NCBI RefSeq assembly: GCF_036227205.1
Contig: NZ_CP109442.1
Coordinates: 4,092,001-4,156,000 of the forward strand
Reading direction: 5' to 3'
DNA length: 64,000 nucleotides
DNA from: Amycolatopsis sp. NBC_01480
Lineage (GTDB): Bacteria; Actinomycetota; Actinomycetes; Mycobacteriales; Pseudonocardiaceae
The translations under genes were made by a program, and so were the position numbers. Under the pieces are notes generated by a model. That model was not told the origin of the DNA. It worked only from the letters and a program-made list of their open reading frames with translations, and searched no databases. This document shows, one piece after another, positions 54,471-63,277 of the stretch; within the stretch, counting starts at the first letter, position 1; the number at the start of each line of letters is the position of its first letter.

Positions 54471-56224
54471 CAGTACTTCCGCTCCATCGGTTCGTAGCGG
54501 GTGAAGGTCACCGGCTTGTAGTCGAGCCGGATGTCGGCCGAGAGGCCCTCGCCCTGCTTGTAGGCCATGGTGTGCCGCATGAAGTTCGTGTCGTCGCGGG
54601 TCGGGTAGTCCTCGCGGGCGTGGCCGCCGCGGGACTCCTTGCGGGCGATCGCGCCGACGATCAGGACCTCCGCCAGCTCCAGCAGGAAGCCCAGCTCGAC
54701 GGCCTCGAGCAGGTCGGTGTTGTACCGCTTGCCCTTGTCCGACACGGTGATCCGGGTGTACCGCTCCTTGAGCGCCTGGATGTCGGTCAGCGCCTGCTTG
54801 AGCGTGTCCTCGGTGCGGTACACCGAAGCGTGCGAGTCCATCGTCTGCTGCATCGCCTTGCGGATGTCGGCGACGCGCTCGTCACCGTGCTCCGACAGCA
54901 GCAGCTCCAGCTGGTCCTCGACCAGCTTGGTCGGGATCTCCGGCAGCTCTACGTGCTCGTGGGCCACCGCGTACTCCGCCGCCGCGATGCCCGCCCGGCG
55001 GCCGAACACGTTGATGTCCAGCAGCGAGTTGGTGCCCAGGCGGTTCGAGCCGTGCACCGAGACGCACGCGACCTCGCCGGCCGCGTACAGGCCAGGGATC
55101 ACGTTTTCGTTGTCCCGCAACGCTTCGCCGTGGATGTTGGTCGGGATGCCGCCCATCACGTAGTGACAGGTCGGGAACACCGGCACCGGTTCCTTCACCG
55201 GGTCGACGCCCAGGTAGGTGCGCGAGAACTCGGTGATGTCCGGGAGCTTGGTCTCCAGCACCTCGACCGGCAGGTGCGTGACGTCGAGGACCACATAGTC
55301 CTTGTTCGGCCCGCAACCGCGGCCCTGCAGCACCTCCTGGACCATCGAGCGGGCGACGATGTCGCGCGGCGCGAGGTCCTTGATGGTCGGCGCGTAACGC
55401 TCCATGAAGCGCTCGCCGTCGGCGTTGCGGAGGATGCCGCCCTCGCCGCGGACCGCCTCGGAAATAAGGATGCCGAGGCCCGCGAGGCCGGTCGGGTGGA
55501 ACTGGAAGAACTCCATGTCCTCCAGCGGCAGGCCCTTGCGGAAGATGATGCCGAGGCCGTCACCGGTCAGGGTGTGCGCGTTCGACGTCGTCTTGAAGAT
55601 CTTGCCCGCGCCGCCGGTGGCGAACACGATCGACTTGGCCTGGAACACGTGCAGCTCGCCGGTGGCCAGCTCGTAGGCCACGACGCCGCAGGCGACCGGG
55701 TTGCCGTTCTCGTCCTCGTTGGTCACCAGGTCGAGCACGTAGAACTCGTTGAAGAACTCGGTGCCGTACTTGACGCAGTTTTGGTACAGCGTCTGCAGGA
55801 TCATGTGGCCGGTGCGGTCCGCGGCGTAACAGGCGCGGCGGACGGCGGCCTTGCCGTGGTCGCGGGTGTGCCCGCCGAACCGGCGCTGGTCGATCTTGCC
55901 CTCGGGCGTCCGGTTGAACGGCAGGCCCATCTTCTCCAGGTCGAGGACCGCGTCGATGGCCTCCTTGGCCATGATCTCGGCCGCGTCCTGGTCGACCAGG
56001 TAGTCACCGCCCTTGACGGTGTCGAAGGTGTGCCACTCCCAGTTGTCCTCTTCGACGTTCGCCAGCGCGGCGCACATGCCGCCCTGGGCCGCGCCGGTGT
56101 GGGACCGGGTCGGGTACAGCTTCGTGAGGACCGCGGTGCGGGCGCGCTGGCCGGATTCGATGGCCGCGCGCATGCCGGCGCCACCGGCGCCGACGATCAC
56201 CACGTCGTACTTGTGGAACTGCAT
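54470..56224 (-). CDS. sdhA: Succinate dehydrogenase flavoprotein subunit
   Basis: 584 residues. FAD dinucleotide fold VVIVGAGGAGMRAAIESGQ; covalent-flavin His region SHTGAAQGG; FFQFHPTGLAG and CHYVMGGIPTNIHG hold active-site His; the catalytic Arg zone is near GSNRLGTNSLLDINVFG. C-terminal REDYPTRDDTNFMRHT is typical. It oxidises succinate to fumarate; together with sucCD and icd it makes the TCA segment in this window. ATG start; 48 bp after sdhD. Confidence 0.97.
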   Translation of the reverse strand: MQFHKYDVVIVGAGGAGMRAAIESGQRARTAVLTKLYPTRSHTGAAQGGMCAALANVEEDNWEWHTFDTVKGGDYLVDQDAAEIMAKEAIDAVLDLEKMGLPFNRTPEGKIDQRRFGGHTRDHGKAAVRRACYAADRTGHMILQTLYQNCVKYGTEFFNEFYVLDLVTNEDENGNPVACGVVAYELATGELHVFQAKSIVFATGGAGKIFKTTSNAHTLTGDGLGIIFRKGLPLEDMEFFQFHPTGLAGLGILISEAVRGEGGILRNADGERFMERYAPTIKDLAPRDIVARSMVQEVLQGRGCGPNKDYVVLDVTHLPVEVLETKLPDITEFSRTYLGVDPVKEPVPVFPTCHYVMGGIPTNIHGEALRDNENVIPGLYAAGEVACVSVHGSNRLGTNSLLDINVFGRRAGIAAAEYAVAHEHVELPEIPTKLVEDQLELLLSEHGDERVADIRKAMQQTMDSHASVYRTEDTLKQALTDIQALKERYTRITVSDKGKRYNTDLLEAVELGFLLELAEVLIVGAIARKESRGGHAREDYPTRDDTNFMRHTMAYKQGEGLSADIRLDYKPVTFTRYEPMERKY

Positions 56225-56272
56225 GGGAAAGACTCCGCTTGTTCTCGGATGTGCGCTGTGGTGGGTGCGCCG

Positions 56273-56689
56273 TCAGCTGGCGGGCATCTCGGGGTCGAAC
56301 GTGAAGATCACCATGGTGCCGACGGCCAGGATCAGCGCCATCGAGACGTACAGCAGGATCTTCAGCCAGAACCGCGTCGAGTCCTTGCGGGCGTAGTCGT
56401 CGATGATCGTGCGCAGGCCGTTGCCGCCGTGGATCTCCGCGAGCCACAGCATCGCCAGGTCCCAGAACTGCCAGAACGGCGAGGCCCAGCGGCCGGCGAC
56501 GAAGCCCCAGTTGATCCGGTGCACCCCGCCGTCGAGGATGTTCATGATCAGCAGGTGGCCGAGCACCAGGATGATCAGCGCGAGGCCGGAGATCCGCATG
56601 AACAGCCAGCTGTACAGCTCGAAGTTGCTGCGGCGGGCGGCCGGGCGCTTGGGCGCGCGCGGCTTCTCGATGATGAGCGAGTCGGCCAT
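56273..56689 (-). CDS. sdhD: Succinate dehydrogenase membrane anchor subunit
   Basis: 138 residues, three helices: ELYSWLFMRISGLALIILVLGHLLIM (with a heme-ligand-type His), FWDLAMLWLAEIHGGNGL, and LKILLYVSMALILAVGTMVIF. A basic N-terminal tail precedes. Sdh type with heme b and menaquinone typical of actinobacteria. Three bases separate it from sdhC. Confidence 0.93.
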   Translation of the reverse strand: MADSLIIEKPRAPKRPAARRSNFELYSWLFMRISGLALIILVLGHLLIMNILDGGVHRINWGFVAGRWASPFWQFWDLAMLWLAEIHGGNGLRTIIDDYARKDSTRFWLKILLYVSMALILAVGTMVIFTFDPEMPAS

Positions 56690-56691
56690 CG

Positions 56692-57135
56692 TCAGTTACC
56701 CCCGAAGAGCGTCTCGACCGTGCGCTTGAGCATGAAGAACGCACCGGGAATCATCACGACGACCCAGACGACGCCGATCACCCACAGCATCGTCTTCTGG
56801 AACTTCGGGCCCTTCGCCCAGAAGTCGACCAGCATGACCCGGATGCCGTTGAGCGCGTGGAAGAGCACCGCGCCGACGAGGCCGACCTCCAGCAGGTTCA
56901 CCAGCGGGGTCTTGTACGTCTCGATCACCTGGTCGTACGTGTTCGGCGACACGCGCACCAGCGCGGTGTCGAGCACGTGGACGAACAGGAAGAAGAATGT
57001 CAGCACGCCGGTGATGCGGTGCAGCACCCAGGACCACATGCCCGGGTCGCCCCGGTAGAAGGATCCCTGACGGCGTGAGGCACCCGCCCGATCGCTCGCT
57101 CCCGCCTCTGTGGCAGGGCTCGCCGTGGTGGACAT
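56692..57135 (-). CDS. sdhC: Succinate dehydrogenase cytochrome b556 subunit
   Basis: 147 residues from ATG 57135 (GGAGG about ten bases upstream). Motifs: YRGDPGMWSWVLHRITGVLTFFFLFVHVLDTALV, then VLFHALNGIRVMLVDF with the heme His, and a last helix TMLWVIGVVWVVVMIPGAFFM. The upstream frame continues open but without start signals. It heads the operon sdhCDAB. Confidence 0.95.
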   Translation of the reverse strand: MSTTASPATEAGASDRAGASRRQGSFYRGDPGMWSWVLHRITGVLTFFFLFVHVLDTALVRVSPNTYDQVIETYKTPLVNLLEVGLVGAVLFHALNGIRVMLVDFWAKGPKFQKTMLWVIGVVWVVVMIPGAFFMLKRTVETLFGGN

Positions 57136-57709
57136 CGGTGAACGGCCTCCAACGTCATCTGTCGTGCCCGGGTGACCGGTGAGGTCCGCACTCGCCTCCG
57201 GGGTCGGTCCACTGGGGACAACTCCGGCAACGGTGCCGAGATCAGGGGCCATCGAGCGTGGATGAATGGATGCTAGACCCGCTATCCGGGCCCGGCTCAC
57301 CTCCGGGTTCGTCTCTGTGATGGACCAGACACCGGGAGCGTCCTGCTCCACTCGGGCGTGTGGTGTGGAGCACGTGGCGGTGCCGCTTCGCCGTCGGAGG
57401 GCTTCCGTCCGGGGGCCTGGGGTGACCACAATGGACACCGAACGTGCCGGTCGGGCGGCCCGAGCCACCCCGGCGGTTCCGCTGATCAGGTGAGACCGGT
57501 CAGTCGACCCTGCGGAGGGTGTCCGACGTGATCACCGTAAGTACACGAATGGTCGCGCATCGGGCCGCTGAGTAAACGTTTGTGTTACGTAGCGTGCCTT
57601 TCCTATGGCGTCTTCCTGGCCGTTGGGTACGGTCTGGCGGTCGAACCCGGCGCCAAAGGCCGGGTCGTTCTCGGATCATCCGCTGGATCAGCGGGGAGGG
57701 AGACACACG
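57136..57709. other. Divergent regulatory region, sdhC / nucleoside importer
   Basis: 574 bp separating the two operons. No gene accepted; short open frames lack start signals. The part 57500-57610 is the least GC-rich and holds candidate promoter words (gtaaacgtttgtgttacg, tagcgt) for the importer. No clear repressor palindrome or riboswitch was identified. Confidence 0.4.
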
Positions 57710-58861
57710 TTGCGTCGCATGCGTGGAACCGCGCTGGCCGCCGTGACCATGGCCGGGGTGCTGACCCTGGCCGGTTGCGCGAAGGACACCGGGAACAGCA
57801 GTAACAACGCCTCGGGCTCGACCGGCAACTCCGGCTCGAGCTGCGTGACCGCGCCGAAGCCGCCCGTCGCCCCCGCGGCGGCGACGAGCAGCAGCGCCTC
57901 GGAAGGGAAGGTCGACGCGAGCAAGCTCAAGATCGGCCTGGCCTTCGACGTCGGCGGCCGTGGTGACGCCTCGTTCAACGACGCGGCCGCGGCCGGCACC
58001 GACAAGGCGAAGGCCGACCTCGGCGTGACGCAGGTCAGCGAGAGCACGGCCAGCGCCAGCGAGGCCGAATCCGCGAAGCAGCAGCGTCTCGAGCAGATGG
58101 CCGCGGACGGCCTGAACCCGATTATCGCGGTCGGGTTCGCGTACGCCCCCTCCGTCGCCGCTGTCGCGCCGAAGCACCCGGGCACCAAGTTCGCGATCGT
58201 CGACGACGACTCGATCAACCAGCCGAACGTGACCCCGCTGGTCTTCGCCGAGGAGCAGGGTTCGTTCCTGGCCGGCGTCGCCGCGGTCTACAAGAGCAAG
58301 AGCTGCCACATCGGTTTCGTCGGCGGCGTCAACACCCCGCTGATCCAGAAGTTCGAGGCCGGCTACATCCAGGGCGCGAAGGCCGTTTCGGACAAGGTCA
58401 AGATCGAGGACGAGTACCTGTCCCCGGCCGGTGACTTCTCCGGGTTCCAGGACCCGGCCAAGGGCAACGTGAAGGCCGCGGCCGAGATCGCCAAGGGCGC
58501 GGACGTCGTCTACCACGCCGCCGGCGCCTCCGGTAAGGGCGTGTTCGACGCCGCCAAGGCGGGCAACGCGCTGGCCATCGGCGTCGACTCCGACCAGTAC
58601 AACCAGAAGACCGTCGCCGCGGACAAGGACATCATCATCACCTCGATGATCAAGCGCGTCGACGTCGCCGTCTTCAACTACATCCAGGCGGTCGCCAAGG
58701 GTGACCTGAGCGTGCTGCCGAAGCGTTTCGACCTGAAGGTCGACGGCGTCGGCTACGCCACCTCGGGCGGCAAGATCGACGACATCAAGGACGTGCTCGA
58801 CGGGTACAAGGCCCAGATCATCGACGGCACGATCAAGGTTTCGGACAAACCGGCTAAGTAG
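57710..58861 (+). CDS. BMP-family nucleoside-binding lipoprotein
   Basis: 383 residues. TTG 57710 is preferred because GGGGAGGGA is eight bases upstream; an ATG three codons later is too far. Lipobox LTLAGC directs lipidation; a Ser/Asn-rich linker follows. The BMP fold carries KIGLAFDVGGRGDASFNDAA, GFAYAPSVAAVAPKHPGTKFA, AEEQGSFLAGVAAV, FVGGVNTPLIQKFEAGYIQG and VDSDQYNQ. BMP proteins bind purine nucleosides. The following ABC ATPase, permeases, cdd and deoA form one import-salvage unit. Confidence 0.93.
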   Translation: MRRMRGTALAAVTMAGVLTLAGCAKDTGNSSNNASGSTGNSGSSCVTAPKPPVAPAAATSSSASEGKVDASKLKIGLAFDVGGRGDASFNDAAAAGTDKAKADLGVTQVSESTASASEAESAKQQRLEQMAADGLNPIIAVGFAYAPSVAAVAPKHPGTKFAIVDDDSINQPNVTPLVFAEEQGSFLAGVAAVYKSKSCHIGFVGGVNTPLIQKFEAGYIQGAKAVSDKVKIEDEYLSPAGDFSGFQDPAKGNVKAAAEIAKGADVVYHAAGASGKGVFDAAKAGNALAIGVDSDQYNQKTVAADKDIIITSMIKRVDVAVFNYIQAVAKGDLSVLPKRFDLKVDGVGYATSGGKIDDIKDVLDGYKAQIIDGTIKVSDKPAK

Positions 58862-58876
58862 CTCACCGACGCGCCA

Positions 58877-58905
58877 GGGCTCGGAAGGATCTTCCTTCCG
58901 AGCCC
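58877..58905 (+). terminator. Intra-operon hairpin after the lipoprotein gene
   Basis: 12-bp perfect arms (gggctcggaagg and complement) with an atctt loop, in the 78-bp gap to the ATPase gene. Without a T tail it is probably a partial terminator or an mRNA 3' stabiliser, keeping binding protein above ATPase and permease levels. Confidence 0.6.
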
Positions 58906-58939
58906 TCACGCGTTTCGACAGAACTGGATGCCTTCCTCC

Positions 58940-60508
58940 ATGAGCACCGCAGAGGCCGAAGCCGTCCCGGACCGGGGCGTGGCGGCCGTCCAGCTGACCG
59001 GGATCACCAAGCGCTTCCCGGGTGTGGTCGCGAACTCCGACGTCAACCTGACCGTGGCACCGGGCGAGGTCCACGCCCTGTGCGGTGAGAACGGCGCCGG
59101 CAAGTCGACCCTGATGAAGATCCTCTACGGGATGCAGCAGCCCGACGAGGGCACCATCGCGATCAACGGCACCGAGGTGAAGCTGCGCAACCCGCAGGAC
59201 GCCATCGAGGCCGGGATCGGCATGGTGCACCAGCACTTCATGCTGGCCGACAACCTCACCGTCGGCGAGAACGTGTTCCTCGGCGCCGAGTCCCTGCACG
59301 GCATCGGCCGTGCGGCCCGGGCCCGGCTGGCGAAGCTGGCCGAGCAGACCGGCCTGCACGCCAAGCCCGAGACGCTGCTGGAGGAGCTCGGCGTCGCCGA
59401 CCGCCAGCGCGTCGAGATCGTGAAGGTGCTCTACCGCGGCGCGAAGATCATCATCCTCGACGAGCCGACCGCCGTGCTCGTGCCGCAGGAGGTGGACGCG
59501 CTGTTCGCCACCGTCCGCGGGATGCAGGCTGACGGCTACACCTTCCTGTTCATCTCGCACAAGCTCGACGAGGTGCGCGCGATCGCCGACACCGTCACGG
59601 TGATCCGGCGCGGCACCACGGTCGGCACGGCCGATCCGAAGACCATCACCAGCCGCCAGCTGGCGGAGATGATGGTCGGCTCGGAGCTGCCCAGCCCGGA
59701 GACCCGCGAGTCGACGGTGACCGATCGCGACATCCTGCGCCTGCGCGGACTGCGGCTCGCCGCGGAGGGCTCCGAGCGGAACCTGCTGGACGACATCTCC
59801 TTCACCGTGCACGCGGGTGAGGTGCTCGGCATCGCCGGCGTCGAGGGCAACGGCCAGACTGAGCTCGTCGAGACGATCATGGGGATGCGCAAGGCCAACG
59901 GCGGGCACATCGAGCTGGTGTCGGCCGACGGCGAGGCCCGCGACCTGGTGAAGGCCGGCACGCTGGCGCGGCGCGAGGCGGGCATCGGCTACATCGCCGA
60001 GGACCGCACGCGGCACAGCCTGCTGCTCACGCAACCGTTGTGGGTCAACCGGATCCTCGGCTACCAGACGCGCAAGCCGGTCTCGAACGGGCAGCTGCTC
60101 GACATCGCCGGCGCGCGCGCCGACACCGAGCGCATCGTGCGCGAGTACGACGTGCGCACGCCCGGCATCGACGTGCCGGCCGCCGCGCTTTCGGGCGGCA
60201 ACCAGCAGAAGCTGATCGTCGGCCGGGAGCTGTCCGGCAATCCCGTGCTGCTGATCGCTTCGCACCCGACGCGCGGTGTTGACGTCGGCGCGCAGGCGAT
60301 GATCTGGGAGCAGATCCGCCAGGCCCGCGCCGACGGGCTCGCGGTGCTGCTGATCTCCGCGGACCTCGACGAGCTGATCGGGCTGTCCGACACCATCCGC
60401 GTCATGCTGCGCGGCCGTCTGGTGAGCGAGGCGAACCCCGCCACCGTGACCCCGCAGGAACTCGGCTCCGCCATGACCGGCGCCGAAGAAGGTGAAGAAG
60501 AGCTATGA
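58940..60508 (+). CDS. Nucleoside ABC importer ATPase (two NBDs)
   Basis: 522 residues from ATG 58940; an ATG 12 bases earlier is possible. First domain: Walker A GENGAGKST, signature LGVADRQRVEIVKVL (degenerate), Walker B IIILDEPTAVL, FISHKL. Second domain: degenerate P-loop GVEGNGQTELVE, signature ALSGGNQQKL, then SHPTRGVD replacing Walker B/Glu. This alternating degeneracy matches NupO/YufO-type and sugar (RbsA-like) importers. Its stop overlaps the first permease start (ATGA). Confidence 0.94.
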   Translation: MSTAEAEAVPDRGVAAVQLTGITKRFPGVVANSDVNLTVAPGEVHALCGENGAGKSTLMKILYGMQQPDEGTIAINGTEVKLRNPQDAIEAGIGMVHQHFMLADNLTVGENVFLGAESLHGIGRAARARLAKLAEQTGLHAKPETLLEELGVADRQRVEIVKVLYRGAKIIILDEPTAVLVPQEVDALFATVRGMQADGYTFLFISHKLDEVRAIADTVTVIRRGTTVGTADPKTITSRQLAEMMVGSELPSPETRESTVTDRDILRLRGLRLAAEGSERNLLDDISFTVHAGEVLGIAGVEGNGQTELVETIMGMRKANGGHIELVSADGEARDLVKAGTLARREAGIGYIAEDRTRHSLLLTQPLWVNRILGYQTRKPVSNGQLLDIAGARADTERIVREYDVRTPGIDVPAAALSGGNQQKLIVGRELSGNPVLLIASHPTRGVDVGAQAMIWEQIRQARADGLAVLLISADLDELIGLSDTIRVMLRGRLVSEANPATVTPQELGSAMTGAEEGEEEL

Positions 60509-61602
60509 GTTCGTGGCGCACGCGGCTGCTGCCGCCTCTGCTGGCGATCGTCTTCGCCCTGCTGCTCTCGGCGATCGCGCTCATCATTTCCGGCGCCGAC
60601 CCGCTCGAGGCGTACGGCACGATGGTCAGCCAGCTGTTCAAGGGCTCCACCGCCGTCGACACGGTCAACCTGGCCACGGTCTACTACCTGTCCGGGCTCG
60701 CGGTGGCCATCGGCTTCCAGATGAACCTGTTCAACATCGGCGTCGAGGGCCAGTACCGGTTCGCGGCGGTGGTCGCGGCGATCATCGGCGGCGCGCTGCA
60801 GCTGCCGCCGGTCATCCACACCATCGTGATCCTGCTGGTGGCCATCGTGTCCGGCGCGCTGTACGCGGCGGTGCCGGCGGTGCTGAAGGTGACCCGCGGG
60901 GTCAGCGAGGTCATCTCGACGATCATGCTGAACTCGATCGTCGCCGGGATCATCGCCTTCCTGATCAACGCCGACCAGTTCGGCGTGCAGACCGGCAACA
61001 ACATCGGCACCCGCGTGATCCCGCCGTCGGGCCGGATCCCGGGCATCCCGCTCGGCTCGGGGACGCTGTTCGGCTTCGTGATCATCGCGGCGGTCATCGG
61101 CGTCGCGTACTGGTTCATGCTCAACCGGACGCGGTTCGGCTTCGAGCTCAAGGCCAGCGGCGAGTCCACGACCGCGGCGGCCGCGGGCGGCGTCAACGCG
61201 AAGAAGATGACGCTGATCGCGATGATCCTCTCCGGCGCGGTGGCCGGGCTGGTCGCCATGCCGGAGCTGCTCGGCCGGGACTACAGCTACGGCATCACGT
61301 CCACGCAGATGTACGGCTTCACGGGCATCGCGGTGGCGCTGCTCGGCCGCAACAACCCGGGCGGGATCGCGCTCGGCGCGCTGCTCTGGGCGTTCCTCGA
61401 CACCTCGGCGGTTTCGCTGGAGCAGATCAACGTGTCCAAGGAGATCGCGACCATCATGCAGGGCATCATCGTGCTGTCGGTCGTCGTGGCGTACGAGGTC
61501 GTGCGGCGCGCGGACCTGGCCGCCGAGCAACGCCGGGTGGGCCGGGCGCTGGCCGGCAACGGGCGCAAGGGTTCCTCGGTCGCGGAAGGCGGTGCGGTGT
61601 GA
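60505..61602 (+). CDS. Nucleoside ABC importer permease 1
   Basis: 365 residues, BPD_transp_2 family (NupP-like). Eight to ten helices: LPPLLAIVFALLLSAIALIISG, FNIGVEGQYRFAAVVAAIIGGAL, conserved SEVISTIMLNSIV, and FTGIAVALLGRNNPGGIALGALLW. Overlaps the ATPase gene and permease 2 by four bases each. Confidence 0.94.
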   Translation: MSSWRTRLLPPLLAIVFALLLSAIALIISGADPLEAYGTMVSQLFKGSTAVDTVNLATVYYLSGLAVAIGFQMNLFNIGVEGQYRFAAVVAAIIGGALQLPPVIHTIVILLVAIVSGALYAAVPAVLKVTRGVSEVISTIMLNSIVAGIIAFLINADQFGVQTGNNIGTRVIPPSGRIPGIPLGSGTLFGFVIIAAVIGVAYWFMLNRTRFGFELKASGESTTAAAAGGVNAKKMTLIAMILSGAVAGLVAMPELLGRDYSYGITSTQMYGFTGIAVALLGRNNPGGIALGALLWAFLDTSAVSLEQINVSKEIATIMQGIIVLSVVVAYEVVRRADLAAEQRRVGRALAGNGRKGSSVAEGGAV

Positions 61603-62882
61603 CCGCCACGACGGAGTTCTCCCGCCCCGAGCCCGAATCCGGCACCCCGATGCCGACGCGCCGCCGCATTCCCCGGATTCCCGGCTGGGCGCGGGGCGTG
61701 ATCTGGGCGGTCGTCGCGATCGTGGTCATGTCGACCGCGTCGTACTCGACCGGGGTCGCGGCGCTGACGTCCAGCAACACGGCGTCGACCGCGTTGCGGC
61801 TCGCGCTGCCGATCCTGCTGTGCGCGCTGGGCGGGCTGTGGGCCGAGCGCGCGGGCGTGGTCAACATCGGTCTCGAGGGCATGATGATCCTCGGCACCTG
61901 GGGTGCGGCCTGGGGCGCGTACAACGGCGGTGTGTGGGCCGGCCTGCTCGCGGCGATCGCGTTCGGCGCGCTCGGCGGCCTGCTGCACGCGGTGGCGACG
62001 GTGACGTTCAACGTCAACCACATCGTCTCCGGCGTCGCGATCAACCTGCTCGGCCTCGGCGTCGCGAAGTACCTGGCGAACCTGATCTTCGCGCCGATCT
62101 CCGGCAACCCCCGGCAGTCGCCGCCGGTGCCGAAGTTCGACACCTACTCGGCGTCGGGCCTGTCCGACTGGCTGGGCTCACTGGAGAACGAGCAACGCGT
62201 CGGGATCTCCGACGTCGCGGGCATCCTGCGCGGCCTGGTCACCGGCGTCGCGCCGCTGACCATGATCGCGATCCTGCTGGTGCCGATCAGCTACTACCTG
62301 CTCTGGCGCACGCGGTTCGGCCTGCGGCTGCGCTCCTGCGGGGAGAACCCGGTCGCGGCCGAGTCGCTGGGCGTGAACGTCTACCGGCACAAGTACGTCG
62401 CGATGCTGATCTCGGGCGGTTTCGCCGGCATGGGCGGCGCTTCGCTGGTGCTGCTCAAGGGCGGCGCGGACTACCTGGAGAACCAGACCAACGGCCGCGG
62501 TTACATCGGCCTGGCCGCGATGATCTTCGGCAACTGGCGGCCCGGCGGGCTGCTCGGCGGCGCCGCGCTGTTCGGTTACGCCGACGGCCTGCAGCTGGCC
62601 GGTGGCGGCGAAGCGGTGCTCGCGCTGCTGTACGGCTCGGTGATCCTGCTGGGCGTCATCGTGGTGGTGCAGTTGTTCCGGCGGCGCTGGCTGGCGGCCG
62701 GGCTCGGCGTCGTCGGCGCCGGGATCCTGTACGCGATCTACTGGACGAACGACACGCTGCCCAGCGACCTGATCCCGTACACGGCGCACTTCGTGACGCT
62801 GATCGTGCTGGCCGTGGCCTCGCAACGACTACGGCCGCCGAAGGCCGACGGGCAGCCGTACCGGCGGGGTGAAGGCGACTGA
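61599..62882 (+). CDS. Nucleoside ABC importer permease 2
   Basis: 427 residues, GTG start overlapping the previous TGA (GTGA). BPD_transp_2 (NupQ-like): ALRLALPILLCALGGLWAERAGVVNIGLEGMMILG, TFNVNHIVSGVAINLLGLGVA, RSCGENPVAAESLGVNVYR and YIGLAAMIFGNWRPGGLLGGA. The N-terminal cytosolic tail of about 35 residues is strongly basic. Partner of permease 1. Stop overlaps cdd start (TGATG). Confidence 0.94.
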   Translation: MTATTEFSRPEPESGTPMPTRRRIPRIPGWARGVIWAVVAIVVMSTASYSTGVAALTSSNTASTALRLALPILLCALGGLWAERAGVVNIGLEGMMILGTWGAAWGAYNGGVWAGLLAAIAFGALGGLLHAVATVTFNVNHIVSGVAINLLGLGVAKYLANLIFAPISGNPRQSPPVPKFDTYSASGLSDWLGSLENEQRVGISDVAGILRGLVTGVAPLTMIAILLVPISYYLLWRTRFGLRLRSCGENPVAAESLGVNVYRHKYVAMLISGGFAGMGGASLVLLKGGADYLENQTNGRGYIGLAAMIFGNWRPGGLLGGAALFGYADGLQLAGGGEAVLALLYGSVILLGVIVVVQLFRRRWLAAGLGVVGAGILYAIYWTNDTLPSDLIPYTAHFVTLIVLAVASQRLRPPKADGQPYRRGEGD

Positions 62883-63277
62883 TGACTGTGTCTACTGTGG
62901 ACTGGGACGCGCTGCGGGCCGCAGCGGTTTCCGCTGCCGGGCACGCGTACGCGCCGTACTCGGGCCTGCACGTCGGCGTCGCGGGCATCGTGGACGACGG
63001 CCGCCAGGTGACCGGCTGCAACGTCGAGAACGCCTCGTACGGTCTCGGCCTGTGCGCGGAGTGCACGATGGCGGGCCAGCTGCGGCTCTCGGGCGGCGGC
63101 CGGCTCGTGGCCGTCGCGTGCCGCAGCGGCGAGGGCGAGCTGCTGATGCCGTGCGGCCGCTGCCGGCAGATCCTGTTCGAGCTGGGCGGTTCGACGTGCC
63201 TGGTGGACACCCCGCGGGGTGTGCTGCCGATGTCGGAGGTCTTGCCGGACGCCTTCGGACCGGACGACCTGCCATGA
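62882..63277 (+). CDS. cdd: Cytidine deaminase
   Basis: 131 residues, zinc enzyme deaminating cytidine and deoxycytidine. Zinc ligands and catalytic Glu: CAECTMAG (Cys-Ala-Glu form) and PCGRCRQ; substrate-binding CNVENASYGLG. Coupled with both neighbours by overlaps. Supplies (deoxy)uridine, the next step being phosphorolysis by the enzyme encoded downstream. Confidence 0.95.
   Translation: MTVSTVDWDALRAAAVSAAGHAYAPYSGLHVGVAGIVDDGRQVTGCNVENASYGLGLCAECTMAGQLRLSGGGRLVAVACRSGEGELLMPCGRCRQILFELGGSTCLVDTPRGVLPMSEVLPDAFGPDDLP

Noticed and set aside
57500..60265. 921-codon open frame on the minus strand
   Set aside because: It lies opposite the BMP lipoprotein and ABC ATPase genes, is His/Asp/Arg-rich with no motif, and is a typical high-GC antisense frame.
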